Assembly (NCBI GenBank): GCA_027050975.1
Contig: JALUAR010000185.1
Coordinates: forward strand, 1-11,694
Length of the DNA: 11,694 nt
Direction: 5' to 3'
DNA from: Thermodesulfovibrio sp.
GTDB lineage: Bacteria; Nitrospirota; Thermodesulfovibrionia; Thermodesulfovibrionales; JdFR-85
This document shows positions 7,463-11,694 of the stretch, piece after piece. The notes beneath the pieces were generated by a model, which saw nothing but the letters and a program-made list of their open reading frames with translations, searched no databases and was not told the DNA's origin. Numbering within the stretch: the first letter of the stretch is position 1; each line of letters begins with the position of its first letter. The translations under genes and the position numbers were made by a program.

Positions 7463-7491
7463 TGTCACCCTCTCCGGGTTTGTAATATAAT
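7462..7491 (+). promoter_or_regulatory. Near-consensus sigma70 promoter of the MDR dehydrogenase operon
   Basis: TTGTCA (7462-7467, one mismatch from consensus) and a perfect TATAAT (7486-7491) are separated by 18 bp. The expected transcription start, about 7 nt beyond the -10, falls at 7498-7500. That is on the A of the ATG of the next gene or one to two bases before it, so the message would be leaderless or nearly so. Confidence 0.75.
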
Positions 7492-7499
7492 AATAACAA

Positions 7500-7742
7500 A
7501 TGTTAGCAAAGTTTGCACTTATTTTAGGACTTTTCTCGTTTACATATATGTTGAACCTTCCCTTTGGTATGTTGAGGGCACGTTCAAAAAAGTACTCCTT
7601 GAGATGGTTCCTCTGCATTCATCTGCCCATCCCGGTTATCTTTTTTGCAAGGGTCTCGTCTAATCTTGATTATCGGTATATACCGATTTTCGTTTTTGCT
7701 GCTATATTGGGACAGATCGTTGGTGGTAGGATGGATATCTGA
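7500..7742 (+). CDS. Small two- to three-helix membrane protein, unknown function
   Basis: This 80-residue protein has hydrophobic segments near 3-20, 36-51 and 61-73, separated by a basic stretch RARSKKYSLR. Conserved-looking signatures are LNLPFG (19-23), RWFLCIHLPIP (35-45) and a terminal GQIVGG. I cannot name the family. The start at 7500 is the only plausible one: an in-frame stop lies at 7494-7496, and no ribosome site precedes either this ATG or the later ATG at codon 17. The gene's stop overlaps the start of the first dehydrogenase by one base (TGATG), a strong sign that it is really translated. The promoter position suggests a leaderless start. Confidence 0.75.
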   Translation: MLAKFALILGLFSFTYMLNLPFGMLRARSKKYSLRWFLCIHLPIPVIFFARVSSNLDYRYIPIFVFAAILGQIVGGRMDI

Positions 7743-8767
7743 TGCTTCAGGCCACTCTTGTTCAACCTAAAAAAATAGAGCTTCGTGAAGTTTCCATTCC
7801 TCAGCCCGGCACCGGAGAGGTACTCATTAAGGTAAAGGCTGCCATGACCTGTGGAACCGACCTTAAGGCATACCTGAGAGGACATTCCCTGATTCCAATG
7901 CCAGGGCCATTCGGGCATGAATATGCCGGCACCGTTGTCGAAGTTGGCGAGGATGTGGAAGGTTTTAAAAGTGGTGATGAGGTTATGGGTGTACACAGTG
8001 CACCATGTCGTGAATGTTTCTACTGCAGACGTGGCCTTTTTAATCTCTGCGTGAATATCATGAAGACAAAGGTGCTTGGAGCCTATGCAGAGTATCTCCT
8101 CATTCCCCGGCACATTGTGAAGGAGAATCTTTTTATAAAGCCTGAAGGCCTTTCTTTTGAGTATGCAGCTTTATTAGAGCCGCTGTCATGCGTAGTACAT
8201 CCGTACAACAGATTTTTAATTTCAGAGGTGGAAAATGCCCTGGTGATAGGTGCTGGTGCCATAGGTCTGCTGCACACAGCCCTGTTAAGGAGCAAAGGAA
8301 TATATACCGTGGTAGCTGACCGTAACATTGAGAGACTTAAAGTGGCAGAGCAGATCGGTGCATCAAAAGCCACATCTCCGGAGAGGCTGGACCAGACCCT
8401 GAAAGAGGTTACGGATGGTTTTGGTTTTGATCTTGTGGTGGAGTGTACCGGTCAGGTTCAGGTGTGGGAGGAGACTTTAAGGTTTGTCCGAAGAGGTGCA
8501 ACGGTGATACTTTTTGGTGGCTGTCCCTCAGGTACAGCTGTCCGATATCCTACAGACCGGCTTCATTATGATGAATTAACAGTTATTGGTTCCTTTCATT
8601 ACAGCCCAAAGGATGTAAAAGAGGCCAGGGATCTTTTGATTACCAACTCCCTTAATCTCAGCCCCCTGATATCCGGGACATACAATCTTTCCGAAATCTC
8701 GCAGGTCTTCAAGAGGCTTTCAGAGGGAGAGGGAATAAAGTATGTGATTAAAACCGACAGTTTATGA
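7742..8767 (+). CDS. Zinc-dependent medium-chain dehydrogenase (MDR family), first of two
   Basis: This is a 341-residue NAD(P)-dependent alcohol or polyol dehydrogenase of the zinc MDR superfamily. Catalytic zinc ligands are C37 (CGTD) and H59-E60 (GHEYAG), with E146 in the LLEPLSC motif. The structural zinc site has four cysteines, C89, C92, C95 and C103. The Rossmann domain has VIGAGAIG (168-175), and D193 after the second strand points to NAD rather than NADP. Length and motifs match sorbitol and threonine dehydrogenase relatives. The substrate cannot be told from sequence. The start overlaps the small membrane protein stop by one base, and the stop overlaps the second dehydrogenase start (ATGA). 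Confidence 0.93.
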   Translation: MLQATLVQPKKIELREVSIPQPGTGEVLIKVKAAMTCGTDLKAYLRGHSLIPMPGPFGHEYAGTVVEVGEDVEGFKSGDEVMGVHSAPCRECFYCRRGLFNLCVNIMKTKVLGAYAEYLLIPRHIVKENLFIKPEGLSFEYAALLEPLSCVVHPYNRFLISEVENALVIGAGAIGLLHTALLRSKGIYTVVADRNIERLKVAEQIGASKATSPERLDQTLKEVTDGFGFDLVVECTGQVQVWEETLRFVRRGATVILFGGCPSGTAVRYPTDRLHYDELTVIGSFHYSPKDVKEARDLLITNSLNLSPLISGTYNLSEISQVFKRLSEGEGIKYVIKTDSL

Positions 8768-9786
8768 AGGTTGCAAGGCTTTACAGTTTTGATGATATTA
8801 AAGTGGAGGAGATACCGGTTCCTGAGCCTGGTCCAGGTGAGGCCCTTATGCGTGTCAGGGCCTCGGGTATCTGTACCGGTGATGTGATGCCCTGGTACAT
8901 AGAGAAAAAGGCCCCTCTTGTTCTGGGACATGAGCCGGCAGGAGAGATTGTGAAAGTTGGAATGGGGGTGGACTCTTTCAAGCCAGGTGACAGGGTGTTT
9001 GTGCATCACCACGCACCATGTCTTGGTTGTCGGTTCTGTAAAAGAGGAGACTATGTGCAATGCCCTGAATGGAAACAGATGGGTATAAGTCCGGGAGGGA
9101 TTGCAGAGTATGTCCTGGTTCATGAATTAACCCTGAGGAATGACACCCTAAAGATTCCCGACTCCCTTTCATTTGAGGATGCTACCCTTGTCGAACCTAC
9201 TGCCTGTGTGGTGAAATCTTTTAAAAGAAGCAGGATAAAGGAGGGGGATACGGTTCTTGTAATAGGTCTGGGAGTTATGGGAATTCTCCACGTAATGCTT
9301 GCCAGACACTATGGTGCTGGATATGTGGTTGGAGCTGACAGGGTCCCCTTCAGGCTCTCGATGGCAAAACGTCTTGGAGCAGACCAGGCTATAGATGTTA
9401 GCAAAAATACCCTCTCTGATGCCATTATGGATATCACCGGTGGGCGAGGAGCCGATGTGGTTGTAGTTGGTCCAAATAGTGTGGAGGCAATGAGGGAAGG
9501 GCTTGAGGCAGTCTCTGCAGGCGGTACGGTTGTATTCTTTACTCCGGCCCGTCCTCATGAGGCCCTGACGATCGATCCAAACAGGTTATATTTCAAAGAC
9601 ATTACCATTACTACCAGTTATTCCTGCGGACCTGATGATACACAGGAGGCGCTATCTCTAATAGAGAAGGGCCTCGTGAGGGCAGTTGATGTGGTTACAC
9701 ACAGGTTCTCCATTGACAGCACAGCCAAGGCATACAGATTGGTTGCCACTGCAGGTGAGTCACTGAAGGTTTTGATTATATTTTAG
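8764..9786 (+). CDS. Zinc-dependent medium-chain dehydrogenase (MDR family), second of two
   Basis: This is a 340-residue paralogue of the preceding gene product, similar in architecture but clearly diverged. Zinc-site residues are C37 (CTGD), H56-E57 (GHEPAG) and E144 (VEPTACV). The structural zinc cysteines are C86, C89, C92 and C100, preceded by an unusual run of three histidines (VHHHAPC). The cofactor loop is VIGLGVMG (166-173), and D192 (ADR) suggests NAD. Both zinc sites are complete, so both tandem enzymes should be active. They may act on successive steps or form a hetero-oligomer; this is inference. It begins inside the stop of the previous gene (ATGA), and the methyltransferase gene starts 5 bp after its stop. 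Confidence 0.93.
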   Translation: MKVARLYSFDDIKVEEIPVPEPGPGEALMRVRASGICTGDVMPWYIEKKAPLVLGHEPAGEIVKVGMGVDSFKPGDRVFVHHHAPCLGCRFCKRGDYVQCPEWKQMGISPGGIAEYVLVHELTLRNDTLKIPDSLSFEDATLVEPTACVVKSFKRSRIKEGDTVLVIGLGVMGILHVMLARHYGAGYVVGADRVPFRLSMAKRLGADQAIDVSKNTLSDAIMDITGGRGADVVVVGPNSVEAMREGLEAVSAGGTVVFFTPARPHEALTIDPNRLYFKDITITTSYSCGPDDTQEALSLIEKGLVRAVDVVTHRFSIDSTAKAYRLVATAGESLKVLIIF

Positions 9787-9791
9787 ATTTG

Positions 9792-10292
9792 ATGCCCCAT
9801 CTACCTGTGATAGCAATAAAGACCATAGTATTCTCTTTTCTCGTACCCGGAACAGTAACGATAGCGATTCCCTATCTGTTACTGACTTACGGTTATGAGA
9901 TTTACAGGTTCCACCTTGGCATCCTCAGGTATTCAGGTGTTGTGCCAATTGTGGCAGGGCTTATGTTTTATATTGTTTCTGCTGCTGATTTTGTCCGTCA
10001 GGGAAAGGGCACTCCTGCTCCGATAGATCCGCCGAAAAGGCTGGTGAGAAAGCGTATATTTAGATTTACACGAAACCCCATGTATCTTGGAGGTGTACTC
10101 ATACTTATTGGTGAGTCATTGTTTTTTTGCTCAACCACTTTGCTGATATACGCCCTTATTATGTGGACTGTATTCCATCTCTTTGTTGTTCTTTATGAAG
10201 AGCCACATCTTCGGAGACTCTTCGGTGCCGAATACGAACAGTATTTAAAAGAGGTGCCACGATGGTTTTCGGTAAGTAGAAAAAAACAGTAA
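9792..10292 (+). CDS. Integral membrane methyltransferase, ICMT/PEMT type
   Basis: This 166-residue protein has four to five hydrophobic segments and the C-terminal signature of the isoprenylcysteine carboxyl / phospholipid methyltransferase group. That signature includes RFTRNPMYLGGVLILIGES (91-109) and the SAM-binding end YEEPHLRRLFGAEYEQYLK (135-153), followed by VPRWF. It should methylate a lipid-like or membrane-embedded substrate with S-adenosylmethionine. Bacterial members are mostly uncharacterised, so the substrate is unknown. I chose ATG at 9792; a TTG one codon earlier (9789) is also possible. It lies 5 bp after the second dehydrogenase and closes the operon. No intrinsic terminator is visible before the tRNA promoter. 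Confidence 0.88.
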   Translation: MPHLPVIAIKTIVFSFLVPGTVTIAIPYLLLTYGYEIYRFHLGILRYSGVVPIVAGLMFYIVSAADFVRQGKGTPAPIDPPKRLVRKRIFRFTRNPMYLGGVLILIGESLFFCSTTLLIYALIMWTVFHLFVVLYEEPHLRRLFGAEYEQYLKEVPRWFSVSRKKQ

Positions 10293-10316
10293 AAAAGCTA
10301 AAAATACCCTGTGGGA

Positions 10317-10346
10317 TTGACATCTGTAGCTCCCAAATTTTATGAT
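10317..10346 (+). promoter_or_regulatory. Promoter of the tRNA-Gln/tRNA-Glu unit
   Basis: A perfect TTGACA (10317-10322) and TATGAT (10341-10346) are 18 bp apart. Transcription would begin about 10353, a few bases before the tRNA-Gln 5' end. Confidence 0.75.
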
Positions 10347-10357
10347 ATATATACCTT

Positions 10358-10431
10358 TGGGGAGTCGTCTAACGGCAGGACGGCAGACTCTGGATCTGCT
10401 TGTAGAGGTTCGAATCCTCTCTCCCCAGCCA
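10358..10431 (+). tRNA. tRNA-Gln, anticodon CTG
   Basis: The acceptor stem TGGGGAG (10358-10364) pairs with CTCCCCA (10421-10427), followed by discriminator G and an encoded CCA. The anticodon stem GCAGA/TCTGC encloses the loop CTCTGGA, with the anticodon CTG at 10390-10392 and T at position 33. The T arm is AGAGG-TTCGAAT-CCTCT. It reads the codon CAG. It is 8 nt before tRNA-Glu and probably co-transcribed with it. Confidence 0.96.
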
Positions 10432-10439
10432 ACCTTTGC

Positions 10440-10515
10440 GGTCCCATCGTCTAGTGGCCCAGGACACCGGCCTCTCACGTCGGAAACAGGGGTTCGAGTC
10501 CCCTTGGGACCGCCA
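10440..10515 (+). tRNA. tRNA-Glu, anticodon CTC
   Basis: The acceptor stem GGTCCCA (10440-10446) pairs with TGGGACC (10505-10511), then G and an encoded CCA. The anticodon stem CCGGC/GTCGG (one G-T pair) holds the loop CTCTCAC, with the anticodon CTC at 10474-10476. The T arm contains GGTTCGAGTCC. It reads the codon GAG. No hairpin terminator follows; the DNA downstream turns directly into the repeat array. Confidence 0.96.
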
Positions 10516-10553
10516 GAACATTCTTTTAAATTCAATAGGTTATCTTTCTAAAA

Positions 10554-10600
10554 CCATCCAAAACACTGTCTCCAAACTGTCTCCAATTGTGTATCCAAAC
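10554..10600 (+). repeat. Short CCAAA motif cluster, 11-14 bp spacing
   Basis: Four same-direction copies of a core ending in CCAAA/CCAAT are seen: CCATCCAAAA (10554), GTCTCCAAAC (10568), GTCTCCAATT (10579) and GTATCCAAAC (10591). The starts are 14, 11 and 12 bp apart, close to one DNA helical turn, so a protein could bind them on one face. The cluster begins 39 bp after the tRNA-Glu CCA end. Confidence 0.6.
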
Positions 10601-10643
10601 TTCATTTAGGAGAATAACAAACCAACACTGGCGTCTTTTAAGA

Positions 10644-10794
10644 GTAGCCAAAATAAACATGTCCGAGATTAACTGGTTTATAAACCTAAAAAAGTGGCCA
10701 AAACGAAATAGGCTAAAGTCAGTCCGTTCCGGAACACTTAAAGGGTGGCCAAAATAGAATTGCGAAGGTCAGACTGTTTCTAAACACATAACAA
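10644..10794 (+). repeat. Three imperfect direct repeats, about 50-bp period, each with a palindrome
   Basis: Units begin with GTAGCCAAAA (10644), GTGGCCAAAA (10694) and GTGGCCAAAA (10745). The rest of each unit also aligns, with a shared GTCAG-like middle and a GTTNNNNAAC palindrome. The palindromes are GGTTTATAAACC (10675-10686), GTTCCGGAAC (10726-10735) and TGTTTCTAAACA (10775-10786), with centres exactly 50 bp apart. A further palindrome of the same form, CGTTGTACAACG (10803-10814), follows 28 bp later. No reading frame crosses the array. It may be a degenerate transposon end with multiple transposase sites, such as those of IS21-like or Tn7-like elements, or another protein-binding array. 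Confidence 0.75.
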
Positions 10795-10814
10795 GAACAA
10801 ACCGTTGTACAACG

Positions 10815-11046
10815 CTCTAATAATAGATCTAAGTGGACATTGACGGACTTTATGAGTGCAAGAATAATAAGACTTCAGAAGAATGGAACGTCAAGTATTT
10901 TCAGGTTAATAAAAATTGTACTTTTTAATGAACTCAAAGGGTTTGCACCCTGCCTTCATTGCTGCAGTGAGAGGGTACCGTAAAAGATAGTGTTAACTCT
11001 TTCAACTATGTCCGTGCTACCTCAAGGAATGATCTATCAGTAATAA
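10815..11046. other. AT-rich gene-free stretch before the toxin-antitoxin operon
   Basis: I find no supported gene here. A small perfect hairpin, AGGGT-TTGC-ACCCT, lies at 10938-10951, without a T-tract. The minus strand near 10907-10980 reads a short frame ending in KPFEFIKKYNFY, too short and without a start to call. The stretch may be decayed mobile DNA. Confidence 0.4.
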
Positions 11047-11076
11047 TTGACAATCCTCTTTGAAATAATGTATCCT
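11047..11076 (+). promoter_or_regulatory. Probable promoter of the toxin-antitoxin operon
   Basis: A perfect TTGACA (11047-11052) is followed 18 bp later by TATCCT (11071-11076), a four-of-six match to the -10 consensus. AbrB-type antitoxins usually repress their own promoter. No clear palindromic operator is visible within this segment. Confidence 0.5.
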
Positions 11077-11099
11077 TTTTGTAAGGAGGTAAGGAAACA

Positions 11100-11336
11100 A
11101 TGTTAGCTAAGAAAACCAGCAAGAACCAGCTTACTCTACCAAAGGATATAGTGAAATCCTTTCCTGGTGTGGAGTATTTCGATATAAAGGTTGAGGGGAA
11201 TAAGATAGTTCTTACACCAGTAAAAATAGTTCCTGCAGATAGAACACTTGAAAGCATAAGGGAAAAGATGAAAAAATTAGGCATTACCGAAGAGGATGTA
11301 TCCAAAGCCATTAGATGGGCAAGAAAAAGAAGATAA
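11100..11336 (+). CDS. AbrB/SpoVT-domain antitoxin
   Basis: This 78-residue protein has a swapped-hairpin AbrB-type DNA-binding domain in residues 1-45, with the typical core KNQLTLPKDIVKSF, then YFDIKVEGNKIVLTPV. A charged helical C-terminal tail (48-78) follows and probably wraps the toxin. It should neutralise the PIN ribonuclease encoded next and autoregulate the operon. The start is fixed by an excellent ribosome site, AAGGAGGT, 9 bp before the ATG. The toxin start lies 22 bp inside the 3' end of this gene. Confidence 0.9.
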   Translation: MLAKKTSKNQLTLPKDIVKSFPGVEYFDIKVEGNKIVLTPVKIVPADRTLESIREKMKKLGITEEDVSKAIRWARKRR

Positions 11337-11694
11337 TACGAGTTGTCTTAGACACCAATATCCTCGTATCAGCCCTGTTGTTTGGAGGTGACCTCTCAAA
11401 GATAGTTGATCTCTGGTTGAAAGGAAAAATAATTCCACTTATTACCCCTGAAACCTTTGAAGAGTTTCAGAAGGTTCTTACCTATCCGAAATTCTCGCTT
11501 AATGAAGAAGAAATAAAAATGATTATAGAAGAGTATGTCTTACCATTTTTCGAAGTGGTTGAGCCTGAAGAATCTATTACAGGCATTTGTAATGACCCTG
11601 ATGATGACAAATTCCTGACCTGTGCGCTCTCTGGCAGTGCTGAGTTCATAATCAGCGGTGATAAAGAGCTGTGTAATCTGAAGAAGTATAAGGA
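11315..11694 (+). CDS. PIN-domain toxin (VapC-like), cut by window end
   Basis: The 126 codons visible read as a PIN-domain ribonuclease of the family often annotated as a putative toxin-antitoxin component. Start MGKKKKIIRVVLDTNILVSA contains the first catalytic aspartate, D13. TPETFEEF and the PKFSLNEEEI segment follow. NDPDDDKFLTCAL and SGDKEL supply the remaining acidic residues. Full-length relatives are about 130-145 residues, so only the last few to about 20 residues lie beyond the window. The ATG at 11315 overlaps the antitoxin gene by 22 bp in another frame and has no strong ribosome site, which implies translational coupling so that antitoxin is made first. Such toxins cleave RNA; the target here is unknown. 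Confidence 0.92.
   Translation, partial: MGKKKKIIRVVLDTNILVSALLFGGDLSKIVDLWLKGKIIPLITPETFEEFQKVLTYPKFSLNEEEIKMIIEEYVLPFFEVVEPEESITGICNDPDDDKFLTCALSGSAEFIISGDKELCNLKKYK

Noticed and set aside
9789..9791. TTG as start of the methyltransferase
   Set aside because: It is possible, but the ATG directly after it is the more likely start; it changes the protein by one residue.
10245..10535. Minus-strand frame of 96 codons across both tRNA genes
   Set aside because: It is the antisense reading of tRNA sequence, a well-known source of false protein predictions (GTRTPV and GERIRTSTSRS-like strings).
10554..10814. Degenerate CRISPR array
   Set aside because: The period of about 50 bp is too short for a normal repeat plus spacer, the supposed spacers are themselves similar, and no cas gene is present.
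10675..10814. Integron attC sites, because of GTT/AAC boundaries
   Set aside because: The expected RYYYAAC and GTTRRRY core pairs do not bracket cassettes here, and no integrase or cassette genes are seen.
10907..10980. Minus-strand coding remnant ending KPFEFIKKYNFY
   Set aside because: It is only about 24 codons, is preceded by stops and has no clear homology by eye. A translated search would be needed.
11006..11311. Minus-strand frame of 101 codons opposite the antitoxin gene
   Set aside because: It is the antisense shadow of the antitoxin, which has a strong ribosome site and family signature.

Overview
This window looks like a chromosomal segment of a bacterium of moderate GC content, probably an anaerobic or facultative Gram-negative. 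The short ThiC lacking the long N-terminal domain, the sigma70-type promoters and the overlapping ATGA gene junctions fit Nitrospirota- or Desulfobacterota-like genomes. That placement is an inference and is weak.

Region 1 (about 113-4003, + strand) is a thiamine operon. A sigma70 promoter (113-142) drives a leader carrying a TPP riboswitch (182-328) and an intrinsic terminator (338-372). These are followed by thiS, thiG, a six-helix membrane protein of unknown function, thiE and thiC. The last three genes are linked by ATGA overlaps. ThiS and ThiG make the thiazole, ThiC makes the pyrimidine (HMP-P), and ThiE joins the two. No thiH/thiO, thiF or thiD is present here; the membrane protein sits where thiH or thiO often lies.

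Region 2 (4096-7411, - strand, convergent to region 1) is a three-gene ion-transport operon. It encodes a YciC-like membrane protein, a soluble RCK (TrkA-N/TrkA-C) protein with two universal-stress-like domains, and a CPA2-type cation/proton antiporter. Together the last two look like a Kef-type exchanger split into a gate and a membrane subunit.

Region 3 (7428-10292, + strand) is divergent from region 2. The intergenic DNA holds a near-consensus promoter and a perfect 13-bp palindrome. The promoter should start transcription almost at the ATG, giving a leaderless message. The operon encodes an 80-aa membrane protein, two tandem zinc-dependent MDR dehydrogenases and an ICMT/PEMT-type integral membrane methyltransferase, tightly packed. 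Its substrate is unknown.

Region 4 (10317-11694) looks accessory. A promoter drives tRNA-Gln(CTG) and tRNA-Glu(CTC), followed by about 580 bp without genes. That gap holds a same-direction array of CCAAA-containing repeats. Three units of about 50 bp each carry a GTTNNNNAAC palindrome whose centres lie exactly 50 bp apart, with compensated base changes. The array resembles a degenerate mobile-element end or a multi-site protein-binding region. The window ends in an AbrB-type antitoxin and a PIN-domain toxin, the toxin cut by the window edge.
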